Positions 4,605 to 12,968 of a stretch of DNA of 12,968 nt are shown here, piece after piece. The notes under the pieces were generated by a model. That model searched no databases. It saw only the letters and a program-made list of their open reading frames with translations, and had not been told where the DNA came from. How positions within the stretch are numbered: position 1 is the stretch's first letter; every line of letters starts with the position of its first letter. Both the position numbers and the translations under genes were made by a program. The DNA comes from UBA6136 sp039795615 (GTDB taxonomy: Bacteria > Pseudomonadota > Gammaproteobacteria > Methylococcales > Methylococcaceae): NCBI GenBank assembly GCA_039795615.1, contig JBDKLO010000013.1:1-12968 (forward strand). The letters run 5' to 3'.

Positions 4605-7600
4605 TTATTGACTCAGCGCTTGCTTGAGCGCTTCCTCAACATCACTGGCATCGATGACCGGTTCATCGACATCCTCAGGTGACTCTTCCTGCTGTGCCCG
4701 CAGTTTGCGATCCAAATGATAAGCCAGACCCGTACCCGCCGGAATGAGGCGACCTACGATGACGTTCTCCTTGAGGCCCAAAAGCTTGTCGCTTGAACCA
4801 CGGATCGCCGCCTCCGTCAGCACGCGAGTGGTTTCCTGGAAAGAAGCCGCAGAGATGAAGGACTCCGTTGAAAGGGATGCCTTAGTAATCCCCAGCAACA
4901 TCGGCTCATAGCAGGCCGGAATCTTATTTTCGGCCTCAACGCGGTCATTCTCCTCATGGAAACGCGCCCGATCAACCTGTTCGCCACGAAGGAAGGTGGT
5001 ATCACCCGGATCGGTAATCTCAACCTTGCGCAGCATCTGGCGAATGATCACTTCAATGTGCTTGTCGTTGATCTTAACACCCTGCAGACGATAGACGTCC
5101 TGGATTTCCTTAACCAGGTAGGAAGCCAGTTCAGCGACACCCCGCAAGCGCAGAATATCGTGAGGCGTCAGATCGCCTTCAGCGATTGTTTCACCCTGCT
5201 CGACATGCTCACCTTCGAAGACCGTAATGTGCCGCCACTTCGGAATCAGAACCTCATGCTGATTGTTCTGACCATCGGTCACAATCACACGACGCTTGCC
5301 CTTGGTTTCCTTGCCGAAGCTGATCGTACCCGTCGCTTCCGCCAGGATGGCAGGATCCTTGGTCTTACGCGCCTCGAAGAGGTCGGCAACACGCGGCAGA
5401 CCACCGGTGATGTCACGCGTCTTACTGGATTCTTGAGGAATACGCGCCAGAACGTCACCGACCTGAACCAGGCCCCCATCGGTGATACCGATAATGGCGC
5501 CTGCAGGCAGGAAGTACTGAGCAACAATCTCCGTGGACGGAATGAAAATGTCCGAACCATGCTCGTCGACCAGCTTGACCATCGGACGAAGATCCTTACC
5601 GGAACCTGCGCGCTGCTTGGGATCAATGACCACCATGGAGCTGAGGCCGGTCACTTCATCCGACTGCTCGCGAACGGTTACACCTTCAATGAAATCCACC
5701 AAGCGGGCATAGCCCTGCACTTCCGTTACAACGGGATGGGTATGCGGATCCCACGTCACAATGACTTGACCGGCCTTAACCCGATCGCCTTCCTTGGCCG
5801 TAGATACGGCACCGTAAGGAATCTTGTAGCGCTCACGCTCACGGCCATGTTCATCGATGACGCTGACTTCACCGGAACGCGAGACAGCAACCAGGTTGGT
5901 GTCCTTATTGATGACCGTCTTGATGTTGTTCAGCTTGATCGTACCCGCCGACTTGACCTCAACGTTGCTGATGGCCGCAGATCGCGAAGCGGCACCACCA
6001 ATGTGGAAGGTACGCATGGTGAGCTGAGTGCCCGGCTCACCGATGGACTGCGCGGCAATGACACCGATGGCCTCACCATGATTGACGAGATGCCCGCGAC
6101 CCAGGTCACGACCGTAACATGCGGCGCAAACACCATATCGCGTCTTACAGGTAATGACTGAACGGACCCGAACGTTGTCAACGCTGTGCTCTTCAAGCAG
6201 CGCAACAGCGGCTTCGTCCAGCATGGCACCGGCTGAAAGAATCAGATCCTGACTGGCAGGATGCAGGACGTCCTCGGCGACCACGCGACCCAGAACACGC
6301 TCAGCGAGCGGTTCAACAACATCACCGCCTTCGATGAGCGGGCTCATCAGCAGGCCTTCGTTGGTGCCGCAATCATCTTCGGTAATCACCAGATCCTGTG
6401 CGACGTCCACCAAACGACGAGTCAGATAACCTGAGTTGGCGGTCTTCAGCGCTGTATCAGCCAGACCTTTACGTGCACCGTGCGTCGAGATGAAGTACTG
6501 GAGTACGTCAAGGCCTTCGCGGAAGTTTGCCGTAATCGGGGTCTCGATGATCGAACCGTCCGGCTTCGCCATCAGGCCTCGCATACCCGCCAGCTGACGG
6601 ATCTGAGCCGCCGAGCCACGGGCGCCGGAATCCGCCATCATGAAGACCGAATTGAAGGACTTCTGTTCGCTCTTGGATCCATCAGGGAGCTCGACCTCAT
6701 CGGTACCGAGACCTTCCATCATCACCTTGGCGACCTGATCATTGGCGTGAGACCAAATATCGACAACCTTGTTGTAGCGTTCGCCGTCCGTGACCAGACC
6801 CGATGCATACTGGTTCTGAATCTCTTTGACTTCCGCTTCAGCCGCAACAATGATTTCTTCCTTACGGCCAGGAATCGCCATGTCGTCGACGCCGAACGAA
6901 ACGCCAGCACGAGTCGCATTGGAGAAGCCGAGGTACATCAGCTTGTCAGCAAAGACCACGGAGGCCTTAATGCCCAGCGAGCGGTAGGACTGATTGATCA
7001 AACGTGAAATGGCCTTCTTGGTCATGTCCACGTTGACCATCTCGAAGGGCAGGCCTTCGGGAACGATCGTCCAGATGATGGCACGACCGGCCGTGGTATC
7101 CACGCGACGAAGGCGGGTTTCGCGCGTGCCGTCTTCATGAATGACAGTCTCATTCAGGCGGACGGTGATCCGCGCCTGAATGTCGATGACTTTATTGTTC
7201 AGCGCTCGCTGGACTTCATCAACATCGGAGAACACCATGCCGGTGCCCTTCGCATCCAGACGCTCACGGCTCATATAGTAGAGACCGAGGACCACGTCCT
7301 GGGTCGGATTGATGATCGGCTCACCGTTGGCCGGAGAAAGAATGTTGTTGGTTGCCATCATCAAGGTCCGGGCTTCCAACTGCGCCTCGAGGGACAATGG
7401 CACGTGAACAGCCATCTGGTCACCGTCGAAGTCGGCGTTGAATGCGCTACAGACGAGCGGATGCAACTGGATGGCCTTACCCTCAACCAAGGTAGGCTCA
7501 AACGCCTGGATACCCAGACGGTGAAGGGTCGGCGCACGGTTCAGCATGACCGGATGTTCGCGAATGACCTCATCAAGGATATCCCACACCTCGGGGCTTT

Positions 7601-8810
7601 CCTTTTCGACCATCTTCTTGGCCGCCTTGATGGTGGTCGCCAAACCTCGGAACTGCAGTTTGCTGAAGATGAAGGGCTTAAATAGCTCCAGTGCCATCTT
7701 CTTCGGAAGACCACACTGATGGAGCTTCAGAGTCGGACCGACCACGATGACCGAACGGCCTGAGTAGTCGACACGCTTACCGAGAAGGTTCTGACGGAAG
7801 CGGCCCTGCTTCCCCTTGATCATGTCGGCCAGCGACTTCAGCGGGCGTTTGTTGGATCCGGTAATGGCGCGACCTCGGCGACCGTTGTCCAGAAGTGCAT
7901 CGACCGATTCCTGCAGCATGCGCTTCTCATTGCGCACGATGATGTCCGGTGCATTCAGATCCAGCAGGCGCTTAAGGCGGTTATTTCGGTTGATGACCCG
8001 ACGATAAAGATCGTTCAGATCGGAGGTTGCAAATCGGCCTCCATCCAGCGGGACCAACGGACGCAATTCCGGAGGTAGAACCGGCAGGACCGTCAGGATC
8101 ATCCACTCCGGCTTGTTGTTCGAAGTGATCAGCGACTCGATCGCCTTGAGGCGCTTCGTGTACTTCTTGATCTTGGTTTCGGAGTTGGTGCCTTCAATCC
8201 CTTCACGCAACATTTCGACTTCATGTACCAGATCCATGGTGCGCAGCAGTTCGTGAATCGCTTCAGCGCCCATCTTGGCGACAAAGTCTTCACCATACTG
8301 CTGGGACGCTTCGTAAAACTCCTCTTCATTCAGGAGCTTGCCGCGCTCAAGCGGAGTCTGCATCGGGTCGATGATGACGTAGGATTCGAAATACAAGACC
8401 CGCTCGATTTCGCGCAGGGTCATGTCCAGCAGGAGAGCAATACGAGACGGCAGTGACTTAAGGAACCAGATGTGCGCGACAGGGCTTGCCAGTTCAATAT
8501 GGCCCATGCGCTCACGACGCACCTTGGAGAGCGTGACTTCAACGCCACACTTCTCGCAGATCACACCACGATGCTTGAGGCGCTTGTACTTTCCGCACAG
8601 GCACTCATAGTCGCTGACAGGTCCAAAGATCTTGGCGCAGAAAAGTCCGTCGCGCTCTGGCTTAAAGGTACGGTAATTAATCGTCTCGGGCTTCTTGACC
8701 TCACCATAGGACCAAGAACGGATCATTTCAGGGGAAGCGAGGCTGATTCGGATGTTATCGAAATCCTCAACCTGATTCTGACGCTTCAAATAACTAATTA
8801 GATCTTTCAC
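4605..8810 (-). CDS. rpoC: DNA-directed RNA polymerase subunit beta'
   Basis: RpoC is the catalytic beta' subunit of RNA polymerase, 1401 residues and close to the E. coli length of 1407. The N-terminal zinc site is C70, C72, C85 and C88. The catalytic magnesium loop is NADFDGDQMA with D460, D462 and D464. The second zinc site is C814, C888, C895 and C898. All of these coincide with E. coli numbering. The bridge-helix/trigger-loop region contains GEPGTQLTMRTFHIGG, and the lineage-specific insertion SI3 is present within the trigger loop. The start is a GTG at 8810 giving MKDLISYLKRQ, as in other gammaproteobacterial RpoC; AGGAG sits 7 nt upstream. An ATG at 8817 is out of frame. It follows rpoB by 70 nt and is certainly co-transcribed with it. 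No ribosomal-protein or elongation-factor genes follow, unlike the usual order. No internal frameshift or missing key residue was found. Confidence 0.99.
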   Translation of the reverse strand: MKDLISYLKRQNQVEDFDNIRISLASPEMIRSWSYGEVKKPETINYRTFKPERDGLFCAKIFGPVSDYECLCGKYKRLKHRGVICEKCGVEVTLSKVRRERMGHIELASPVAHIWFLKSLPSRIALLLDMTLREIERVLYFESYVIIDPMQTPLERGKLLNEEEFYEASQQYGEDFVAKMGAEAIHELLRTMDLVHEVEMLREGIEGTNSETKIKKYTKRLKAIESLITSNNKPEWMILTVLPVLPPELRPLVPLDGGRFATSDLNDLYRRVINRNNRLKRLLDLNAPDIIVRNEKRMLQESVDALLDNGRRGRAITGSNKRPLKSLADMIKGKQGRFRQNLLGKRVDYSGRSVIVVGPTLKLHQCGLPKKMALELFKPFIFSKLQFRGLATTIKAAKKMVEKESPEVWDILDEVIREHPVMLNRAPTLHRLGIQAFEPTLVEGKAIQLHPLVCSAFNADFDGDQMAVHVPLSLEAQLEARTLMMATNNILSPANGEPIINPTQDVVLGLYYMSRERLDAKGTGMVFSDVDEVQRALNNKVIDIQARITVRLNETVIHEDGTRETRLRRVDTTAGRAIIWTIVPEGLPFEMVNVDMTKKAISRLINQSYRSLGIKASVVFADKLMYLGFSNATRAGVSFGVDDMAIPGRKEEIIVAAEAEVKEIQNQYASGLVTDGERYNKVVDIWSHANDQVAKVMMEGLGTDEVELPDGSKSEQKSFNSVFMMADSGARGSAAQIRQLAGMRGLMAKPDGSIIETPITANFREGLDVLQYFISTHGARKGLADTALKTANSGYLTRRLVDVAQDLVITEDDCGTNEGLLMSPLIEGGDVVEPLAERVLGRVVAEDVLHPASQDLILSAGAMLDEAAVALLEEHSVDNVRVRSVITCKTRYGVCAACYGRDLGRGHLVNHGEAIGVIAAQSIGEPGTQLTMRTFHIGGAASRSAAISNVEVKSAGTIKLNNIKTVINKDTNLVAVSRSGEVSVIDEHGRERERYKIPYGAVSTAKEGDRVKAGQVIVTWDPHTHPVVTEVQGYARLVDFIEGVTVREQSDEVTGLSSMVVIDPKQRAGSGKDLRPMVKLVDEHGSDIFIPSTEIVAQYFLPAGAIIGITDGGLVQVGDVLARIPQESSKTRDITGGLPRVADLFEARKTKDPAILAEATGTISFGKETKGKRRVIVTDGQNNQHEVLIPKWRHITVFEGEHVEQGETIAEGDLTPHDILRLRGVAELASYLVKEIQDVYRLQGVKINDKHIEVIIRQMLRKVEITDPGDTTFLRGEQVDRARFHEENDRVEAENKIPACYEPMLLGITKASLSTESFISAASFQETTRVLTEAAIRGSSDKLLGLKENVIVGRLIPAGTGLAYHLDRKLRAQQEESPEDVDEPVIDASDVEEALKQALSQ

Positions 8811-8817
8811 GAGTCAT

Positions 8818-8822
8818 CTCCT
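8818..8822 (-). promoter_or_regulatory. Ribosome binding site of rpoC
   Basis: AGGAG lies 7 nt before the GTG codon at 8810 and decides for this non-ATG start, since no in-frame ATG lies close by. Confidence 0.8.
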
Positions 8823-8841
8823 AAATCTGAACATGGCGGGC

Positions 8842-8862
8842 CCGGGGTTTAGCGCACCCCGG
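8842..8862 (-). other. Hairpin between rpoB and rpoC
   Basis: CCGGGGT (8862-8856) pairs with ACCCCGG (8848-8842) around a 7-nt loop within the 70-nt rpoB-rpoC gap. It has no T-tract, so it should not end transcription of an essential operon. An RNase processing site or mRNA stabiliser is possible. Confidence 0.45.
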
Positions 8863-8880
8863 CCGGCGCAAGAGGACGTC

Positions 8881-11800
8881 TTATTCCTGTTCCAGCTCGA
8901 TATTGATACCGAGAGAACGGATTTCCTTGATCAGTACATTGAAGGATTCGGGCATTGCAGCCTCCATCCGGTGATCACCGTCCACAATGTTCTTGTAGAT
9001 TTTCGTTCTTCCCGTGACGTCATCCGACTTCACGGTGAGCATTTCCTGCAGGGTATAGGCTGCACCATAGGCTTGGAGCGCCCACACTTCCATTTCCCCG
9101 AAACGCTGGCCACCAAACTGGGCCTTACCGCCCAGCGGCTGCTGCGTGACCAGGCTGTAAGGACCCGTGGAACGCGCATGCATCTTGTCGTCGACCAAGT
9201 GGTTCAACTTCAGCATGTACATGCAACCGACGGTTACATCACGCTCAAAGGCTTCGCCAGTGCGACCATCAAAGAGACGGGTCTGTCCACTCTCCGGAAG
9301 CCCTGCAAGACGCAACATGGTCTTGATGTCCTTTTCACTCGCGCCGTCGAAGACGGGCGTCGCCATCGGCACACCTCGACGAAGATTGGCCGCAAGCTCA
9401 AGAATCTCCTCATCATTCAGCTGACTGAGATCCTCCGTTCGACCCGAGGTGTTGTAGACCTCATGGAGGAACTTGCGAATGTCATCCACCTTCGACTTGG
9501 CTTCAATCATCTGGCCAATACGGATGCCGAGCCCCCGAGCAGCCCAACCCAGGTGGGTTTCAAGCACCTGTCCGACGTTCATACGAGAAGGAACGCCGAG
9601 GGGATTCAGAACGATGTCGACCGGCGTACCGTCCGCGCTGAACGGCATGTCTTCGACAGGCACAATCTGCGAGATAACACCCTTGTTCCCGTGACGACCC
9701 GCCATCTTGTCACCCGGCTGAATGCGCCGCTTGACGGCCAGATAGACCTTGACCATCTTGAGAACGCCCGGTGGCAGATCATCGCCAATGGCAATCTTTC
9801 TCTTCTTTTCATCGAGACGCTTTGCCATTTCCTCACGTTGCTGGGCAATCTGCTCAGCAATCTTTTCCAGCTGAAGGTTGATGTCATCGTCCTTCAAACG
9901 GATTTCCAGCCACTGGGAAGGCTTTAATCCCGCAAGGTAGTCCGGCGTCACTTCGGTGCCTGATTTCAGCTTGGAGGGACCCGATTGCGCCACCTTACCC
10001 AAAACCATGGCCTCAACACGCTGGTAGAAATCCTGCTCGATGATGCGCAGCTGGTCGTTGAGGTCCTTTTTGACCCGCTCGATTTCGGCCTGCTCAATCT
10101 GCTTCGCTCTCTCATCCTTCTTCACGCCGTCGCGGGTAAAGACCTGAACGTCAATGACCGTTCCATCCATACCGGAAGGTACACGCAGAGACGTGTCCTT
10201 CACGTCGGAGGCTTTTTCACCGAAGATGGCGCGGAGAAGCTTTTCCTCCGGAGTCAGCTGAGTTTCACCCTTCGGGGTGACCTTTCCGACGAGAATGTCA
10301 CCCGCCTTGACCTCGGCGCCGATGTAGACGATCCCAGATTCATCCAGCTTCGCGAGCGCGGCTTCGCCAACGTTCGGAATGTCCGCAGTAATTTCTTCCG
10401 GGCCCAGTTTCGTATCACGGGCAACGCAAGACTTTTCTTCAATATGAATCGTCGTGAAACGATCTTCCTGAACCACCCTTTCGGAAATCAGGATGGAGTC
10501 TTCGAAGTTGTAACCATTCCAGGGCATGAACGCGACCAGAAGGTTCTGACCCAATGCAAGTTCGCCCATGTCCGTGGACGGACCATCCGCCAGAATGTCC
10601 CCCTTGGCGACCCGATCACCCGGGCGGACCAGGGGCTTCTGGTTAATACAGGTGTTCTGATTGGAACGCGTGTATTTGGTCAGGTTGTAGATGTCGACAC
10701 CGGGTACGCCGGTTTCGGTTTCTTCGTCATTAACACGCACCACGATTCGGCTCGAATCGAGGAACTCGATGGTTCCACCGCGCTTTGCTACGACCGTAAC
10801 CCCGGAGTCACGGGCCACGATACGCTCCATTCCGGTGCCGACCAACGGCTTTTCAGTACGGAGAGTCGGTACCGCCTGACGTTGCATGTTTGAACCCATC
10901 AACGCTCGGTTTGCGTCGTCGTGCTCAAGGAACGGAATCAGTGAGGCTGCAACCGAAACGATCTGCTTGGACGAGACGTCCATGTAATTGATCTTTTCAG
11001 CCGTTGAAAGCGTGAACTCATCCTTATGACGACAGGAAACCAGGTCATCGACCAGCTTGCCGGTCGCATCGACCTTGGCGCTGGCCTGCGCGATAAAGTA
11101 CTTGCCTTCTTCAATGGCTGAGAGGTACTCAATCTCATCGGTCACGCTGCCATCAACCACCTTACGGTAGGGCGTCTCAAGGAAGCCGTATTGATTGGTC
11201 CGCGCATAAACCGACAACGAATTGATCAGACCGATGTTCGGACCTTCAGGCGTTTCAATCGGGCAAACACGACCATAGTGCGTGGTATGAACGTCTCGCA
11301 CTTCGAAGCCCGCCCGCTCGCGCGCCAGACCACCCGGTCCGAGAGCCGAAACTCTGCGCTTATGCGTAACTTCCGAAAGCGGGTTGTTCTGATCCATGAA
11401 CTGAGAGAGCTGGCTTGAGCCAAAGAACTCCTTGATGGACGCCGCAACCGGCTTCGCATTGATGATTTCCTGCGGCATCAGGTTTTCGGCATCTGCGAGG
11501 GACAGACGCTCCTTCACCGCGCGCTCGACGCGCACCAGACCCAGACGGAACTGGTTCTCGACCATTTCACCTACTGAACGGACGCGGCGGTTACCGAGGT
11601 GATCGATATCATCGACGGTCCCATGACCATTTCGAATATTGATCAGCTCCCTCAGCACATCAATGATGTCTTCCTTGGTCAATACGCCGGTACCCGTCAC
11701 TTCCGGGCGACCCAGACGTCGATTGAACTTCATTCGACCAACCGCTGACAGATCGTAACGGTCTGCCGAGAAGAACAGGTTATCAAACAGCGTATGAGCG

Positions 11801-12957
11801 GCTTCCTTGGCCGGCGGCTCACCCGGACGCATCATGCGGTAGATTTCGACGAGCGCATCCAGCTGGGTCTCAGTCGAATCGATGCGCATTGCGTTGGAAA
11901 TATAGGGCCCACGATCCAGGTCGTTGACGAACAAGGTATCGACTGCTTCGATCCCGGCAGCCGTCAGACGGCTGATCAGATCGTCGGTGATCTCGTCATT
12001 GACCTTTGCAACCAACTCGCCGGTTTCTTGAGCAACGATGTTGTGGGACAGAATTTTTCCAAGAAGATAGTCGCGCGGAACTTCGAGCAGCTTCACGCCA
12101 GCCTTCTCGATCTGTCGAATATGACGCGCCGTAATTCTCTGGCCCTTCTCGATCAGGACCTTGCCTTCTACGCTGATATCAAAGCTGGAGATATCTCCTC
12201 GCAGACGATCCGGGATCAACTCCAGATGAACGGCGTCGCCCTTGAGAATGAACCGGTTGGTTTCAAAGAACTGTCCGATGATCTGCTCGTTGTCGAAACC
12301 GAGCGCCCGGAGAAGCACCGTTGCTGGCAGCTTCCTGCGGCGGTCGATACGAACATAGACGCAATCCTTGTGATCGAATTCAAAGTCGAGCCAAGATCCA
12401 CGGTACGGGATGATTCGCGCATTGAACAAAAGCTTACCGGAGGAATGGGTCTTGCCCCGATCGTGGTCGAAGAACACACCAGGTGAACGATGAAGCTGCG
12501 AGACGATGACTCGCTCGGTTCCATTGATCACAAAGGTGCCCGTATCGGTCATGAGCGGAATTTCGCCCATGTAGATTTCCTGTCGCTTGACCTCCTTGAC
12601 CACCTTGGCTGACGCCGGGGATTCCTTGTCATAAAGAATCAATTGCACGAGGACGCGCAGGGGGGCTGCATAGTTGGCGCCGCGCTGTTGGCACTCCTTC
12701 ACATCGAAGGTCGGCTCGCCAAGCCAGTAGTCCACATACTCAAGGACGGCGTGGCCAGAATGGCTGGTGATCGGAAAGACGGAGCGCAAGGCGGCATGCA
12801 GTCCTTCGTCCAGGCGCTGGGCCAGAGGGACTTCTGACTGCAGAAAGCGTTTGTAGGAATCAACCTGGGTCGTCAACAGGTAGGGAACGTCGAGGACATC
12901 CCAACGTTTGCCAAAACTGTTCCGGATGCGTTTCTTCTCGGTGAAAGAATAGGCCAT
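8881..12957 (-). CDS. rpoB: DNA-directed RNA polymerase subunit beta
   Basis: RpoB is the beta subunit that with beta' forms the active centre of RNA polymerase. It has 1358 residues against 1342 in E. coli, the extra length lying near residue 45 and in the 950-1045 insertion. Landmarks are the N-terminal MAYSFTEKKRIR, the rifampicin pocket GSSQLSQFMDQNNPLSE (513-529) with THKRRVSALGPGGL (531-544), the active-site stretch KMVKVYLAVKRRIQPGDKMA (1067-1086) and the C-terminal LVTQQPLGGKAQFGGQRFGE (1269-1288). D522, H532 and S537 (E. coli 516, 526 and 531) are the unmutated residues, which predicts rifampicin susceptibility. ATG at 12957 is preceded by AAGGA 6 nt upstream at the very edge of the window. 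The gene is complete. Its promoter and the expected upstream rplJ-rplL genes lie outside. Confidence 0.99.
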   Translation of the reverse strand: MAYSFTEKKRIRNSFGKRWDVLDVPYLLTTQVDSYKRFLQSEVPLAQRLDEGLHAALRSVFPITSHSGHAVLEYVDYWLGEPTFDVKECQQRGANYAAPLRVLVQLILYDKESPASAKVVKEVKRQEIYMGEIPLMTDTGTFVINGTERVIVSQLHRSPGVFFDHDRGKTHSSGKLLFNARIIPYRGSWLDFEFDHKDCVYVRIDRRRKLPATVLLRALGFDNEQIIGQFFETNRFILKGDAVHLELIPDRLRGDISSFDISVEGKVLIEKGQRITARHIRQIEKAGVKLLEVPRDYLLGKILSHNIVAQETGELVAKVNDEITDDLISRLTAAGIEAVDTLFVNDLDRGPYISNAMRIDSTETQLDALVEIYRMMRPGEPPAKEAAHTLFDNLFFSADRYDLSAVGRMKFNRRLGRPEVTGTGVLTKEDIIDVLRELINIRNGHGTVDDIDHLGNRRVRSVGEMVENQFRLGLVRVERAVKERLSLADAENLMPQEIINAKPVAASIKEFFGSSQLSQFMDQNNPLSEVTHKRRVSALGPGGLARERAGFEVRDVHTTHYGRVCPIETPEGPNIGLINSLSVYARTNQYGFLETPYRKVVDGSVTDEIEYLSAIEEGKYFIAQASAKVDATGKLVDDLVSCRHKDEFTLSTAEKINYMDVSSKQIVSVAASLIPFLEHDDANRALMGSNMQRQAVPTLRTEKPLVGTGMERIVARDSGVTVVAKRGGTIEFLDSSRIVVRVNDEETETGVPGVDIYNLTKYTRSNQNTCINQKPLVRPGDRVAKGDILADGPSTDMGELALGQNLLVAFMPWNGYNFEDSILISERVVQEDRFTTIHIEEKSCVARDTKLGPEEITADIPNVGEAALAKLDESGIVYIGAEVKAGDILVGKVTPKGETQLTPEEKLLRAIFGEKASDVKDTSLRVPSGMDGTVIDVQVFTRDGVKKDERAKQIEQAEIERVKKDLNDQLRIIEQDFYQRVEAMVLGKVAQSGPSKLKSGTEVTPDYLAGLKPSQWLEIRLKDDDINLQLEKIAEQIAQQREEMAKRLDEKKRKIAIGDDLPPGVLKMVKVYLAVKRRIQPGDKMAGRHGNKGVISQIVPVEDMPFSADGTPVDIVLNPLGVPSRMNVGQVLETHLGWAARGLGIRIGQMIEAKSKVDDIRKFLHEVYNTSGRTEDLSQLNDEEILELAANLRRGVPMATPVFDGASEKDIKTMLRLAGLPESGQTRLFDGRTGEAFERDVTVGCMYMLKLNHLVDDKMHARSTGPYSLVTQQPLGGKAQFGGQRFGEMEVWALQAYGAAYTLQEMLTVKSDDVTGRTKIYKNIVDGDHRMEAAMPESFNVLIKEIRSLGINIELEQE

Positions 12958-12963
12958 ATCAAT

Positions 12964-12968
12964 TCCTT
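12964..12968 (-). promoter_or_regulatory. Ribosome binding site of rpoB
   Basis: AAGGA at the window edge, 6 nt before the ATG at 12957, supports that start. Only its downstream side can be seen. Confidence 0.7.

Noticed and set aside
4956..6161. A 401-codon open frame on the plus strand opposite rpoC
   Set aside because: It lies wholly antisense to a clearly conserved rpoC, has no ribosome binding site of note and no recognisable family. Biased codon use in highly expressed genes commonly leaves such open antisense frames.
8833..9927. A 364-codon plus-strand frame opposite the 3' end of rpoB
   Set aside because: It is antisense to RpoB codons along its whole length; the protein resembles nothing I recognise. 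Shadow frame.
9985..10893. A 302-codon plus-strand frame opposite rpoB
   Set aside because: Same reason: fully antisense to conserved RpoB sequence and without independent support.

Overview
The window reads as chromosome from a gammaproteobacterial methanotroph (Methylococcales-like). RpoB and RpoC are close to the E. coli proteins along their whole length. At the left edge is the N-terminal two thirds of a particulate methane monooxygenase subunit C (PmoC) of the gammaproteobacterial PmoC/AmoC type. A gammaproteobacterial ammonia oxidiser (AmoC) is the main alternative and cannot be excluded from a partial gene. All seven supported genes lie on the minus strand, so transcription runs from high to low coordinates, and they are densely packed.

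Layout in transcription order: rpoB (12957-8881) and rpoC (8810-4605) encode the beta and beta' subunits of RNA polymerase. They are followed not by the usual rpsL-rpsG-fusA-tuf genes but by a secreted dihaem cytochrome c4 (4482-3877). Next come three tightly spaced genes. The first encodes a secreted retropepsin-like protease of the so-called 'ATP-dependent zinc protease' family (3830-3246). The second encodes an inactive transglutaminase-like domain fused to seven membrane helices (3208-1676). The third encodes an ATP-grasp alpha-L-glutamate-ligase-like protein (1673-711). The last gene is pmoC (506 to beyond position 1), which has its own promoter in the 204-nt gap.

The protease / transglutaminase-7TM / ATP-grasp trio is the least understood part. 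Domain content predicts a cytoplasmic peptide-bond-forming enzyme, a membrane protein with a large periplasmic binding domain, and a periplasmic aspartic peptidase. Together they could form an envelope peptide-modification system whose substrate is unknown.

The gap before pmoC is regulation-rich. In order it holds a 17-bp perfect inverted repeat followed by T5 (a terminator candidate), a TTGACA -35 box embedded in an FNR/Anr-like inverted repeat, an extended -10, and a roughly 105-nt leader. The leader starts with two mutually exclusive hairpins. Strong hairpins without U-tracts also lie between rpoC and the cytochrome gene and between rpoB and rpoC. No tRNA, rRNA, CRISPR array, insertion sequence or broken gene was seen. 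Long open frames on the plus strand inside rpoB and rpoC are shadows of the real genes.
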